64,000 bases of DNA from Olsenella uli (GCF_016899935.1 NZ_JACJJK010000001.1:1-64000), one strand, 5' to 3'; counted from the first letter of the stretch, positions 48,096-57,569 are shown. Translations and numbers: made by a program. The notes: generated from the letters alone by a model not told the origin.

Positions 48096-49139
48096 TTACT
48101 GGCCCGTGCTCTGGACGAAGCCGCCCGAGAGCGCGTTGGCCTCGAGGACCTTGGCGCAGCCGTTGACCACGTTCTCGAGGGCGGTGGGGCTGACGTTCAC
48201 CGGGACCCCGGTCTCCTCGCGCAGGCGCTGGTCGAGCCCGCGGAGAAGGCCGCCGCCGCCGGTGAGGAGGATGCCATAGTACATGAGGTCCGAGGCGAGG
48301 TCGGGAGGGGTGACGTCGAGCGCGTCCTTGACGGCCTTGGTGACCTCGTCGAGCGGGCGGTCGAGCGCGCGGCGGATCTCCTCGCTCTCGATGCGCACGG
48401 TCTTGGGCAGGCCGCTCATGACGTCGCGGCCGTTGACCTCGACGTCGAGCTCCTCGGCGAGCGGCGCCGCGGAGCCCACCTTGATCTTGATGTCCTCGGC
48501 GGTGCGCTCGCCGATGGAGAGGTTGTAGGCGTCGCGCACGTGCTGGAGGATCGTCTGGTCGAACTCGTCGCCGGCCGTGCGGATGGACTGCGAGACGACG
48601 ATGCCGCCCATCGAGATGACGGCGACCTCGGTGGTGCCGCCGCCGATGTCGACGACCATCGAGCCCGTGGGGTCCTCGATCGGCAGGTCGGCGCCGATCG
48701 CGGCGGCCATCGGCTCCTCGATGAGGTAGGCCTGGCGCGCGCCGGCCTGAATCGTCGCCTCGAAGACCGCGCGCTTCTCGACCGAGGTGACGCCCGAGGG
48801 GACGCACACGACGACGCGCGGGCGCGGCGACCAGGGGTAGCGGCGCTCGCGGGCCTTCTCGATGAAGTAGCGCAGCATGACCTCGGTGACGTCGAAGTCG
48901 GCGATGACGCCGTCCTTGAGCGGGCGCTCGGCGATGATCGAGCCAGGCGTGCGGCCGATCATGCGCTTGGCGTCGGCGCCGACGGCGAGCACGCGGCTCT
49001 CGCTCTTGTCGATCGCGACGACGGAGGGCTCGTTGATGACGATGCCCTGCCCGCGCACGGCGACGAGCGTGTTGGCGGTGCCGAGGTCGATGGCCAGGTC
49101 GCCGCCGTATTCGCCAAAGAGTGAGTCAATGATCGACAT
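48096..49139 (-). CDS. mreB: Rod shape-determining actin MreB
   Basis: MreB forms membrane filaments that direct the elongasome. The 347-residue actin-fold protein has DLAIDLGTANTLV (phosphate 1), VVDIGGGTTEVAVIS (phosphate 2) and ILLTGGGGLLRGLD (adenosine motif). I take the ATG at 49139, preceded by AGGA at 8 bases; upstream codons are only proline-rich read-through. It is followed directly by mreC-mreD-PBP2-rodA, implying rod-shaped or ovoid cells. Confidence 0.96.
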   Translation of the reverse strand: MSIIDSLFGEYGGDLAIDLGTANTLVAVRGQGIVINEPSVVAIDKSESRVLAVGADAKRMIGRTPGSIIAERPLKDGVIADFDVTEVMLRYFIEKARERRYPWSPRPRVVVCVPSGVTSVEKRAVFEATIQAGARQAYLIEEPMAAAIGADLPIEDPTGSMVVDIGGGTTEVAVISMGGIVVSQSIRTAGDEFDQTILQHVRDAYNLSIGERTAEDIKIKVGSAAPLAEELDVEVNGRDVMSGLPKTVRIESEEIRRALDRPLDEVTKAVKDALDVTPPDLASDLMYYGILLTGGGGLLRGLDQRLREETGVPVNVSPTALENVVNGCAKVLEANALSGGFVQSTGQ

Positions 49140-49149
49140 GGGCGAGGTC

Positions 49150-50649
49150 CTACTCGGTCGCGGCCGCTGCGTCGGAGCCCGTCGCGTCGGCGTTGGCAGG
49201 GGCTGCGGGCTCCTCGGGGGAGATGGTGGCGTCGGCGGAATCGGAATCGGTGCCGCTGGTGGCGTCGGTGCCCTCGGCGCCGTCGACGGCGTCATCGTGG
49301 GCGACGACGTCGGTCGTCGTGTCGGCCGGGGCGTCAGCGTTGTCGTTGGAGTCGTCCTGGGCGCCGTCGGGCTGGGAGAGGTAGACCGGGGTGACGGCGC
49401 TCACCTTCCAGCCGATGCCGTCGCGCGTCATGTCGATCGTGTAGTCCTGTTGCCCGCCGGAGGACAGCGTCGCCGTGACGTAGACCGTCGACTCCATCAT
49501 GGCGCGGTCGACGCCGGTGACGCTCACCTCGGCGCCAGAGGGCAGGATGTCGGACATCTCCTGAATCTGGGCCGTCGAGAGGTCGCTCACGACGTAGGCG
49601 GCCAGGTCGGAGCCCTGCGTCTTGGCGTCGAAGAGCTGCTCGGCCACGGCCTGCTGCGTCGGCCAGCCGTAGCCGTTGATGTAGGCGAAGGCCCCGCCGC
49701 CGGCGAGAAGCGCGAGCAGCAGGAAGATGACGAGAAAGACCTTGAGGCCGGTGTGGCGGTGCTTGCGCTTGACCTTGCGGTCCATGCGATCCTGCTGGAC
49801 GAGGTCCTCCTCGCTGACGGAGAAGAAGCCGGTGTCCTCGGGCGAGGGCATGAGCTCGCCGGAGGCCCCGGTCGGGTCGAGCGGATCGTAGGAGGCGCCG
49901 TAGCCGGCCGCCGCGAGGAAGGCGTCGGTCTCGGAGGGCTGACGGGCGCCGATGGAGGCCACCGCCTTGCGCGCCGCGTCGTAGGACGCCTGCGCCTCGG
50001 GCGAGAGCTCGTAGGTGCCGTCGGCGGTCGCGTGGGCGAAGGCGTCGACGGCCTCGTTCATGCGGTTGGCGGCGACGTAGGCCAGCGCGAGGTCGCACCA
50101 GATCCTGTTCTGGTCCTCGAGCGGCGTGGTGAAGTCGAGGGCCGTGCGGTAGGCCTCGACCGCGTCCACGGCGCGGCCGAGCCGCATGAAGCAGCTCCCC
50201 AGGTCGCTGAGGGCGAGCGCGGGGGCGGGGTTGGACTCGTCGATGGCGGCGCTGCGGTAGGCGATGCCGGCGTTGCGGACGTCGCCGATCTGCTCGTAGG
50301 CGCTGCCGAGCGCCATGTAGGCCTTGTACGGGGTGGCGTAGCCGGAGTCGGCGACGGCGTCGGTCAGGGCGGAGACGGCCTCCTGCGGGCGACCGGCGGC
50401 CAGCAGGGCGCGGCCGCGGTTGCAGGAGAGGGCCCCGCGCTTGCCGTAGGAGGCGTCGGCGAGCGCGGCCTCATACGCCTGGGCGGCGGCGTCGAACTGG
50501 CCGAGCTTCATGTAGGCGTTGCCGCGCAGGTGGTCGACCTCGCCAGCGAGCTCGCCGGGCTGCTTGGCGCCGTCGAGGAGGGTGACCGCGCGGAGCCAGT
50601 CGGCCTCCTGGTAGGCGCGCTTGCCGGATTCAAATGCCTGTTGATTCAC
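49150..50649 (-). CDS. TPR-repeat single-pass membrane protein next to mreB
   Basis: The 499-residue protein has about six tetratricopeptide repeats in its N-terminal 220 residues (for example YMKLGQFDAAAQAYEAAL). A linker and a very basic stretch RMDRKVKRKHRHTGLK follow, then one transmembrane helix (about 303-323). Beyond it is an extracytoplasmic domain of about 95 residues and a tail of Asp/Ala/Thr repeats from about 420. The topology is thus TPR inside and a small domain outside. It ends 10 bases before mreB and is probably co-transcribed with it. I do not recognise a named family for the whole protein; a scaffold or regulator of the rod complex is an inference from position. Confidence 0.7.
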   Translation of the reverse strand: MNQQAFESGKRAYQEADWLRAVTLLDGAKQPGELAGEVDHLRGNAYMKLGQFDAAAQAYEAALADASYGKRGALSCNRGRALLAAGRPQEAVSALTDAVADSGYATPYKAYMALGSAYEQIGDVRNAGIAYRSAAIDESNPAPALALSDLGSCFMRLGRAVDAVEAYRTALDFTTPLEDQNRIWCDLALAYVAANRMNEAVDAFAHATADGTYELSPEAQASYDAARKAVASIGARQPSETDAFLAAAGYGASYDPLDPTGASGELMPSPEDTGFFSVSEEDLVQQDRMDRKVKRKHRHTGLKVFLVIFLLLALLAGGGAFAYINGYGWPTQQAVAEQLFDAKTQGSDLAAYVVSDLSTAQIQEMSDILPSGAEVSVTGVDRAMMESTVYVTATLSSGGQQDYTIDMTRDGIGWKVSAVTPVYLSQPDGAQDDSNDNADAPADTTTDVVAHDDAVDGAEGTDATSGTDSDSADATISPEEPAAPANADATGSDAAAATE

Positions 50650-50676
50650 GATGTCCTCCTGAGTGGCTCTCGACGC

Positions 50677-51225
50677 CTAGGCGCCGGCGTGCTCGATGCG
50701 GATCGAGTTGATGACGTCGCCCGCCCTGAGCTCGCCGACGACGTCGGCCCCCTCAAGCGTGCGACCGAAGACAGTGTATCCCGAGTCGAGGCCGTGCTGC
50801 GCCCCGAGGCAGAAGTAGAACTGCGAGCCCGCCGAGTCCGGGTCGGCCGAGCGCGCCATCGCGAGGGCGCGGTCGACGTGGGAGTTGCGCGGGTTGGTCG
50901 TGAACTCCTGGCGGATGCGATAGCCGGGGCCGCCCGTGCCCGGGCGCCCGTGGGGGCCGACCTCGCCGCGCGCGACCTGTTCGGGCGTCATGTCACGCGT
51001 GTTGGGGCAGCCGCCCTGGATCACGAAGCCGGGGACGTAGCGATGGAACTTGAGGCCGTCATAGAACCCGCTCGAGGCGAGCTCGCAGAAGTTGGCCACA
51101 TGGACGGGCGCGCCCGCGCCGTCAAGGGCGACCCGGACGACGCCCTTCGAGGTGTCGAACACCGCGACCTCGTCGCCCGTGACGACGTAGTCCGGCATGT
51201 GGAGCGGGTCCTGAATGAATCCCAT
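50677..51225 (-). CDS. Cyclophilin-type peptidyl-prolyl cis-trans isomerase
   Basis: The 182-residue protein is a single cyclophilin domain: VANFCELASSGFYDGLKFHRYVPGFVIQGG, then GYRIRQEF, the AMARSADPDSAGSQFYFCLG core and VFGRTLEG. It has no signal peptide, so it acts in the cytoplasm. The start is the ATG at 51225, preceded by AGGAGGCGAC; an upstream in-frame ATG lies at the promoter -10 region. It heads the long run into the mre genes. Confidence 0.93.
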   Translation of the reverse strand: MGFIQDPLHMPDYVVTGDEVAVFDTSKGVVRVALDGAGAPVHVANFCELASSGFYDGLKFHRYVPGFVIQGGCPNTRDMTPEQVARGEVGPHGRPGTGGPGYRIRQEFTTNPRNSHVDRALAMARSADPDSAGSQFYFCLGAQHGLDSGYTVFGRTLEGADVVGELRAGDVINSIRIEHAGA

Positions 51226-51271
51226 GTCGCCTCCTGGTTCGAACGGCGGAGCGGTTTTCTTCAACTCCATG

Positions 51272-51300
51272 ATTCTAGCAGTATGCGATAGGTTTCACAT
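51272..51300 (-). promoter_or_regulatory. Possible promoter ahead of the cyclophilin-mre run
   Basis: On the minus strand TAGAAT (51272-51277) is a good -10 box; the matching -35 region (around GTGAAA/ATGTGA) is weak. It lies about 47 bases before the cyclophilin start and next to the paired palindromic repeats. Confidence 0.4.
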
Positions 51301-51304
51301 ATTC

Positions 51305-51343
51305 GGCATGCCTAAAAGGGGTCAGTCCCCTTTTAGGCATGCC
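51305..51343. repeat. 29-base palindromic repeat, copy 5 (extended arms, one substitution)
   Basis: The core 51310-51338 differs from the perfect copies by one base near the centre (GTCAGTCC instead of GTCAGACC). The arms extend symmetrically by five more bases (GGCAT...ATGCC), giving a 39-base inverted repeat. Confidence 0.9.
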
Positions 51344-51365
51344 ACAGACCGACTCTGCAAAACTT

Positions 51366-51394
51366 GCTAAAAAGGGGTCTGACCCCTTTTAGGC
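51366..51394. repeat. 29-base palindromic repeat, copy 6 (inverted, imperfect)
   Basis: This copy has centre T, so it is opposite in orientation to the other five. Its left arm starts GCTAAAAA, two substitutions from the perfect arm. It lies 27 bases from the end of copy 5 core. Its GCCTAA, read on the minus strand, is the last alanine codon and stop codon of the zinc-ribbon gene. Confidence 0.9.
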
Positions 51395-52378
51395 AACTTT
51401 CTGGGGACGCCAGGCGTCGTAGTTCTCGTCGAAGAGGCTCACGTAGTCGGAGGCGGCGTCGAGCGAGCCCGCGATCGCATCGGCGGAGGCGGCGAGGTCG
51501 TCCGCGTCCGCCGCGCGCTGCCACGCGTCGGTGAGGATGTCGCAGCGGTTGCGCAGCCAGCTGCCGAGGGTCTGCAGGTGCTCGAGGTCCTCCGCGTACG
51601 CCCCGTCGGCGTCGTCGAGCAGGCTCGCGTCGGAGATGAGGTTGGAGACGTCGATGGAGATCGACTGGGCCTGCGAGAGCCCGTCCGCGATCGCGCCCGT
51701 ATCTGCCGCCGAGCAGGCGTCGCGGAGCGCGTCCTCGCTCTCGGCGACCGCCTGCTCGAGCTCGCCGAGCCGCCCGTAGGCGTCGTCGATCAGCTCGAAG
51801 GGGTCGCTCGTCTGGGTCTTCTCGCCGTCCCCCTCGCCCTGCTCGTCGCGGTCCTGCCCGGTCAGCGACTCGACGATGCCCGGGAACCCGGACATCGAGG
51901 TGTCGGCGGGCTCGGAGGCGCGCGTCACCGAGGCGGAGGGGTCCCAGGGATGGGTGATGAGCAGCGCGGCGCCGCCCACGATCGCCACCGCGAAGAGCGC
52001 GGCGAAGGCGAAGGCGCGGGGCCGGGGCATGCGATCGCGCGCCGCCGCGGGGGACGACTCGTCGTCGGCGGGCGGGATGGCGCTCTCGATGCGCGTCATG
52101 ACGCCGGTCCTCGCCGAGGCGGCCTCGTCGTCGGCATCGTCGGCGATCTCGGGCAGGTCGAGCTGGCGCACGGGGCGCTCGGGCTCCTCCTCGACCACGG
52201 CGCGGCCGCACTTGGGACAGACCCGCTCCCCGGCGGGGACCAGCGCCCCGCAGCCGGGGCACCACGTCAGCTCGTCGAGGGAAATCCTCTGCGTGACCTC
52301 GGTCGAGGCGTGGCAGCGCGGGCAGGAGGCCGCGCCGTCGGGCATCGTCGCGCCGCATCTCGGACAGACCTGGGACAA
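51389..52378 (-). CDS. Double zinc-ribbon single-pass membrane protein
   Basis: The 329-residue protein has two N-terminal zinc ribbons (Cys5/8/19/22 and Cys40/43/54/57), an acidic linker, one transmembrane helix (about 121-142), and an extracytoplasmic helical region rich in Asp, Ala and Ser. There is no enzymatic motif and the function is unknown. The start appears to be TTG at 52378, with GAGGGG ahead, 11 bases after aconitase. The stop codon lies inside repeat copy 6. It shares its architecture, though not its sequence beyond the ribbons, with the protein at 57735-58511. Confidence 0.75.
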   Translation of the reverse strand: MSQVCPRCGATMPDGAASCPRCHASTEVTQRISLDELTWCPGCGALVPAGERVCPKCGRAVVEEEPERPVRQLDLPEIADDADDEAASARTGVMTRIESAIPPADDESSPAAARDRMPRPRAFAFAALFAVAIVGGAALLITHPWDPSASVTRASEPADTSMSGFPGIVESLTGQDRDEQGEGDGEKTQTSDPFELIDDAYGRLGELEQAVAESEDALRDACSAADTGAIADGLSQAQSISIDVSNLISDASLLDDADGAYAEDLEHLQTLGSWLRNRCDILTDAWQRAADADDLAASADAIAGSLDAASDYVSLFDENYDAWRPQKVA

Positions 52379-52389
52379 CTTCCGCCCCC

Positions 52390-55056
52390 TCAGACGAGCG
52401 AGTCAAGCACGTACGGGAGGATGCCGCCCCGGGCGAGGAAGGCGCCCTCCATGGGCGTGTCGACGCGCACCACGCAGCTAAAGCTCACCACGTCGCCGCC
52501 CGGGCGCGTGGCCCGCACGGTCACCGTGCGCGGCTCCGGGAGCCCCTCGGAGAGGTCAACCGGGTCCACGTCAAAGACCTCCGTGCCGAGAAGACCGAGC
52601 TTCTCGGCGCTCTGCCCCTCCTCGAACTGGAGCGGCAGCACGCCCATCTGCACCAGGTTGGAGCGGTGGATGCGCTCGAAGCTCTCCGCGATCACGGCGC
52701 GCACGCCCAGAAGCAGCGGCCCCTTGCCGGCCCAGTCGCGGCTCGAGCCGGAGCCGTAGAGCTTGCCGGCCACCACGACGAGCGGCACGCCGGCGGCGCG
52801 GTAGGCCTCGGCGGCGTCGAAGATGGGCTCGACCTCGCCGGTGAGCAGGTTCGTGGTCCAGCCGCCCACGCGGCCGCCCGCGAGGGCGTTCTTAAGCTTC
52901 ACGTTGGCGAAGGTGCCGCGCGCCATGACCTCGTGGTTGCCGCGCCGGGCGCCGTAGGTGTTGAAGTCCTCGCGCGCCACGCCGTGCGCCTCGAGGTAGC
53001 GCGCCGCCGGGGAGTCCGCCGCGATGGAGCCGGCGGGCGAGATGTGGTCGGTCGTCACGAAGTCGCCGAGCAGTGCGAGGGCGCGGGCCCCGCGCACCTC
53101 GACGACGTCCTGGGGCCGCGCGATGTCGAAGTAGGGCGCGCGGCGCACGTAGGTGGACGCGTCGTCCCACGGGAAGGTGGCGGACTCGCCGGACTCGATC
53201 GCGCGCCACGCCGCGCCGCCCTCGAGCAGGCCGCGCGCGCCCTCCGCAAAGAGGCTCGCGTCGAGGCTGCCGGCCAGGGCGGCCGCGACCTCGTCGTCGG
53301 TGGGCATGAGCTCGGAGAGCATGACCGGGGCCCCGTCGGCGCCGACGCCCACGGGCTCGCACGTGAGGTCCACGTCCACCGTGCCCGCGAGCGAGTAGGC
53401 GACGACGAGGGCGGGTGCGCAGAGGTAGTTCTGGCTCACGTCGGGCGAGATGCGCCCCTCGAAGTTGCGGTTGCCGGAGAGCACGCTCGTGAGCTCGAGC
53501 TCCTCGGCGTGCGCCTTGAGGCAGGCCTTGATCTCGCCGGAGTTGCCGATGCAGCTCATGCAGCCGAAGCCGCAGGTGAAGAAGCCGAGCTCGCGCAGCG
53601 GCTCGGAGAGGCCGCAGCGCTCGAGCAGAAGCTCGGTGGCGTGGCTGCCCGGCGCGAGGACCTTCTTGACCCAGGGCTTCGGCCTGAGGCCGCGCTCCAC
53701 GGCGTGGCGCGCGAGCAGGCCGGCGGCGACCATCATGGCCGGGTCCGTGGCGGTCGTGCAGCTGGTGATCGCCGCGATCGCGATGGCGCCGTGGCCGAGC
53801 GCGCCCGCGCCCTCGACCTCCACGCGCTCGTCGAGGGAACGGCCGTTCTCGCGCGCGGCGGTCTCGAAGCGCTCCTTGAGGCCGGAGACCGACACGCGGT
53901 CGTGCGGGCGGGAGGGACCGGCGAGCGAGGGCTCGACGGAGGCGAGGTCGAGCTCGAGGGTGCGCGCGTAGACGCGGCCGCAGCCGGTCCCGAACACGCC
54001 CTGGGCCTCGAGGTAGCTGCGGGCGAAGGCGAGCTCGGAGGCGTCGCGCCCGGCGAGCGCCAGGTAGTCGAGGGTCTTCTCGTCCACCGGGAAGAGCGTG
54101 GCCGTGGCGCCGTACTCGGGGGTCATGTTGGCCACGCAGGCGCGCTGCGTGGCGGTGAGCGCGCCTGCCCCCTCGCCCGTCACCTCGACGATGGTCCCGA
54201 CCACGCCCTCGGCGCGCAGGAGCTGGGCCACCGTGAGGGCCACGTCCATGCCCGAGACGCCCGGGCGCAGCGCGCCCGTGAGGCGCAGCTCCACGACCGG
54301 CGGCACGAGCATGGAGACCGGCTGGCCGAGCGCCGCCGCCTCCGCCTCGATGCCGCCGACGCCCCAGCCGAGCACGCCGACGCCGTTGGCGGTCGTGGTG
54401 TGGGAGTCGGTGCCCACGAGCGTGTCGAAGCAGGCCACCTCCCGGTCGCCGGTCGCGAGCGCGTCGGTCGTGACGACGTCGCAGAAGCGCTCGATGTTGA
54501 GCTGGTGGCAGATGCCGCCGCCGGGCGGCACGATCTCGACGTTGTCAAAGGAGCGGCTCGCCCACTTGAGGAAGGAGAAGCGCTCGCGGTTGCGCGCGGC
54601 CTCGAGCTCCTCGTTCTTCTCGGAGGCGCAGGGCGTCTCGGCCTCGTCGGCGATCACGGAGTGGTCGACGACCAGCGTGCAGGGGATCTGCGGGTTCACG
54701 CGCATCGGGTCGCCCCCGCGCTCGACCATGGCGTCGCGCATCGCGGCGAAGTCCACGAAGACCGGGACGCCGGTGAAGTCCTGGAAGAGCACGCGCGCGG
54801 GCATGAACTCTATCTCGTCGCCCGCGGAGCCGGAGAGCCCGGCGTCCAGGACGGCCGCGGCCATGCGGACGGCGTCCTCGTCCGTGCGCGCGCGGCGCAC
54901 GACGTTCTCGAGCAGGACGACGAGCGCGCGGGGCAGGCGGTCGGCGCCGGGGATGGCCGAGACGACGTGCGCGAGGCGGGAGACGCCCCCGGCCGAAAGG
55001 TCCACGGGACGGCGCGCCTCACGGACCGCCCCGGCGAGGTCACTGCTCTGCGTCAT
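52390..55056 (-). CDS. acnA: Aconitate hydratase A
   Basis: Aconitase interconverts citrate and isocitrate. The 888-residue protein has the AcnA/IRP-type layout with substrate and cluster motifs VGTDSHTTTANGVGVLGWGVGG, the Cys in AITSCTTATDP and the two Cys in GFGCMSCIGNSG that hold the 4Fe-4S cluster. The C-terminal swivel domain includes YGSGSSRDWA. I choose the ATG at 55056 with GGAGG at 6 bases over a GTG two codons earlier. Its start overlaps the end of the P-type ATPase gene by 17 bases. Confidence 0.95.
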   Translation of the reverse strand: MTQSSDLAGAVREARRPVDLSAGGVSRLAHVVSAIPGADRLPRALVVLLENVVRRARTDEDAVRMAAAVLDAGLSGSAGDEIEFMPARVLFQDFTGVPVFVDFAAMRDAMVERGGDPMRVNPQIPCTLVVDHSVIADEAETPCASEKNEELEAARNRERFSFLKWASRSFDNVEIVPPGGGICHQLNIERFCDVVTTDALATGDREVACFDTLVGTDSHTTTANGVGVLGWGVGGIEAEAAALGQPVSMLVPPVVELRLTGALRPGVSGMDVALTVAQLLRAEGVVGTIVEVTGEGAGALTATQRACVANMTPEYGATATLFPVDEKTLDYLALAGRDASELAFARSYLEAQGVFGTGCGRVYARTLELDLASVEPSLAGPSRPHDRVSVSGLKERFETAARENGRSLDERVEVEGAGALGHGAIAIAAITSCTTATDPAMMVAAGLLARHAVERGLRPKPWVKKVLAPGSHATELLLERCGLSEPLRELGFFTCGFGCMSCIGNSGEIKACLKAHAEELELTSVLSGNRNFEGRISPDVSQNYLCAPALVVAYSLAGTVDVDLTCEPVGVGADGAPVMLSELMPTDDEVAAALAGSLDASLFAEGARGLLEGGAAWRAIESGESATFPWDDASTYVRRAPYFDIARPQDVVEVRGARALALLGDFVTTDHISPAGSIAADSPAARYLEAHGVAREDFNTYGARRGNHEVMARGTFANVKLKNALAGGRVGGWTTNLLTGEVEPIFDAAEAYRAAGVPLVVVAGKLYGSGSSRDWAGKGPLLLGVRAVIAESFERIHRSNLVQMGVLPLQFEEGQSAEKLGLLGTEVFDVDPVDLSEGLPEPRTVTVRATRPGGDVVSFSCVVRVDTPMEGAFLARGGILPYVLDSLV

Positions 55057-57436
55057 GTCCACCCTCCACCTTTCTCACGATCTTGAGGAAGCGCTCGCTC
55101 GTCTCGAAGCCGGCGAGCGAACGGTCGTACAGCCAGTTGAAGAACGCCACCGCGACGACGCCGGCGGCGACGATCACGACCCCCATGCTACCCGTAAACG
55201 ACACGATCTCGAAGAACGGGGCCGCAACCGTACACCCAAGCGCAACAATGGCGACGATGACGGCGAGAAGGGCGGCGCGCAGCGGGGTCATCGGCTGCGA
55301 GATGCGCCAGATCAGCGCGATGCCGACGCAGGCGACGAGCACCGTGCACACCGACGAGATCTCCCCGAAGGAGTGGTCGAGGGCGCGCCCGGCGACGAGC
55401 TCGGCGAACAGCGCGCACACGATGGCGACCGAGGCGGGCAGCGAGCGCGCAAGCACGTTGGCGAGGAAGTCGCCGCGAACGCGCTCGTGGTTGGGCTCGA
55501 GCGCGAGCACGAACGACGGGATGCCGATCACGGCCGTGGAGAGCAGCGACATCTGAATCGGGATGAAGGGGTACGGCGGCATCACGATGCACACGAGGGC
55601 GAGCGCCGCCGTGAAGACGGTCTTCACGAGGAAGAGCGAGGCGGAGCGCTGCAGGTTGTTGATCGAGCGGCGGCCCTCGGCCACGACCTCCGGCATGTGC
55701 GCGAAGTCGTTGTCGGCGAGGACGATCTCGGAGACGTTGCGCGCGGCGGCCGACCCCGACGCCATGGCGACCGAGCAGTCGGCCTCGCGCAGGGCGAGCA
55801 CGTCGTTCACGCCGTCGCCCGTCATCGCGACGGTCCGGCCGCGACGATGCAGGGCCTGCACGAGCTCGCGCTTCTGCTGCGGCGTCACGCGACCGAAGAC
55901 GCGCGCCTCGTCGACGGCCGCGTCGAGCTTCTCGGGCGTGTCGAGCGTCGTGGCGTCGACGAAGCGATCGGCGAGCGGCACGCCGGCGCGCGCCGCGATG
56001 GCCGAGACGGTGCGCGGGTCGTCCCCCGAGATGACGCGCAGCTCGACGCCCTGGTCGAGAAAGAAGCGCATGGTCTGGGCGGCGGTGGGCCTGATCTCGT
56101 CGCGGATGGCCACGCAGCCGAGCAGGCGCACGTCGCCCTCGATGGCGTCGTCGGGCGAGAAGGACGCGCACTCCCCGACCACGAGCACGCGCTCGGTGGC
56201 GTCGAACCCCGAGGCAAGGGCGTCGGCCTCGGCGGCGCGCCCCGCCCCGAGCACGAAGGCGGCCGCGCCCATCACGAGCGCGCGGCCGTCAGCCGTCACG
56301 CAGCCCGAGTACTTGCGGGCGGACGAGAAGGGCACGGCGCGCGCGACGCCCCCCGCGACGAGGCCCCGCTCGTCCGCGTGACGCAGGATCGCGCGGGCGG
56401 TCTCGTTGGCGTCGGCCTCGTTGGCGCCCACGATCGTGGCGAGGTCGCCCGCCACGGCGGCCGGGTCGGCGCCGGGCGCGGCGACCACGCGCGCGACCTC
56501 CATCTCCCCGGTCGTGATGGTGCCGGTCTTGTCCAGGCAGAGCGTGTCCACGCGCGCGAGCGTCTCCACGCAGTAGGCCTGCTGCACGAGGACCATGCGC
56601 CGGCCCAGGCGGAAGGTCGCGATGGCGAGGACCGACGAGGTGAGCAGCACGAGCCCCTGCGGAATCATGCCGATGACCGCGGCGACCGACGTGAGGATCG
56701 CGTCGTTGAGGCTCCCGCCGTCCATGAGGTAGGACCGCGCGAAGAGCCCCAGGCCGAGCGGGACGAGCACGACGGTGCCCAGGCGGATGATCGCTCTGAG
56801 CGTGGCCTGAATCTCCGAGCGGACGGCCTTGACGTACTTGGCCTCGGCGTTGATGCGCGCGGCGTAGCCCTCGGCGCCCACGCGCGTCACGCGCGCGACC
56901 AGGCTGCCCGCGTCCACGAAGCTGCCCGAGAGCAGCTCGTCGCCGGGCCCCTTGGAGACGGGCGTGGACTCGCCCGTGAGCAGGCTCTCGTTCATGGAAA
57001 CGAAGCCCTCCACGATCACGGCGTCCGCCGGGACCTGGTCGCCGTGGGCGAGCCGCATGAGGTCGTCGGCGACGAGCTCGGAGGGGGGCAGCGCCCGCTC
57101 GCCCCCCGCGCGGATGACCGTGACCTCCTTCTGGGTGAGGATCGTCAGCTTGTCGACCATGCGCTTGGCGCGGATCTCCTGCGTCACGCCGATCAGCAGG
57201 TTGGCGCCCACCACGCCCATGAAGAGCATGTTTCGGTACTCGCCGGTGAGGAGCACGAGCACGGCGAGCGCGAGGTTCACGCCGTTGAAGAGCGTGAGCG
57301 CGTGCTCGGCGACGATCTGGCGGACCGACTTGGTCTTGACATCGGTGTTGGCGTTCGTGCGGCCGTCGGCCACGCGCTCGGCGACCTCGGCCTCCGTGAG
57401 GCCGCGCAGCTCGGGGTTCTTCTCGTCCAGCGTCAT
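55040..57436 (-). CDS. P-type cation-transporting ATPase (CtpE-like)
   Basis: The 798-residue pump has LTGES in the actuator domain, the phosphorylation motif CLDKTGTIT, TGDGVND in the hinge, and about ten hydrophobic segments. The sequence before the phosphorylation site (MIPQGLVLLTSSVLAIATFRLGRR) resembles actinobacterial CtpE, a calcium importer. There are no N-terminal metal-binding cysteines, which argues against a Cu/Zn-type pump. The ion is not certain. The ATG at 57436 has GGAGAGGGGAGAG ahead; an ATG nine codons upstream lacks a ribosome site. Confidence 0.88.
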   Translation of the reverse strand: MTLDEKNPELRGLTEAEVAERVADGRTNANTDVKTKSVRQIVAEHALTLFNGVNLALAVLVLLTGEYRNMLFMGVVGANLLIGVTQEIRAKRMVDKLTILTQKEVTVIRAGGERALPPSELVADDLMRLAHGDQVPADAVIVEGFVSMNESLLTGESTPVSKGPGDELLSGSFVDAGSLVARVTRVGAEGYAARINAEAKYVKAVRSEIQATLRAIIRLGTVVLVPLGLGLFARSYLMDGGSLNDAILTSVAAVIGMIPQGLVLLTSSVLAIATFRLGRRMVLVQQAYCVETLARVDTLCLDKTGTITTGEMEVARVVAAPGADPAAVAGDLATIVGANEADANETARAILRHADERGLVAGGVARAVPFSSARKYSGCVTADGRALVMGAAAFVLGAGRAAEADALASGFDATERVLVVGECASFSPDDAIEGDVRLLGCVAIRDEIRPTAAQTMRFFLDQGVELRVISGDDPRTVSAIAARAGVPLADRFVDATTLDTPEKLDAAVDEARVFGRVTPQQKRELVQALHRRGRTVAMTGDGVNDVLALREADCSVAMASGSAAARNVSEIVLADNDFAHMPEVVAEGRRSINNLQRSASLFLVKTVFTAALALVCIVMPPYPFIPIQMSLLSTAVIGIPSFVLALEPNHERVRGDFLANVLARSLPASVAIVCALFAELVAGRALDHSFGEISSVCTVLVACVGIALIWRISQPMTPLRAALLAVIVAIVALGCTVAAPFFEIVSFTGSMGVVIVAAGVVAVAFFNWLYDRSLAGFETSERFLKIVRKVEGGHDAEQ

Positions 57437-57528
57437 CTCTCCCCTCTCCTTCAAGGCGTCCATTGTGCCATGCGGCCGCGACACAAACGCAATCCTTACG
57501 AAAAAGAGAGAATGCCGGCGCACGCGCA

Positions 57529-57559
57529 AGAAAAGGCCCGGACCCCTGGGGGCCCGGGC
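57529..57559 (-). terminator. Intrinsic terminator after tRNA-Arg
   Basis: On the minus strand GCCCGG-CCCC and GGGG-CCGGGC pair with one mismatch around a short loop, followed by CTTTTCTT, about 11 bases past the tRNA 3' end. Confidence 0.75.
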
Positions 57560-57569
57560 GAAACGTGCG

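Noticed and set aside
48096-49295. A longer MreB with a 52-residue proline-rich N-terminus
   Set aside because: The extension reads back into the end of the TPR gene as Pro/Thr/Arg repeats, while the internal ATG at 49139 has a ribosome site and gives the standard MreB N-terminus.
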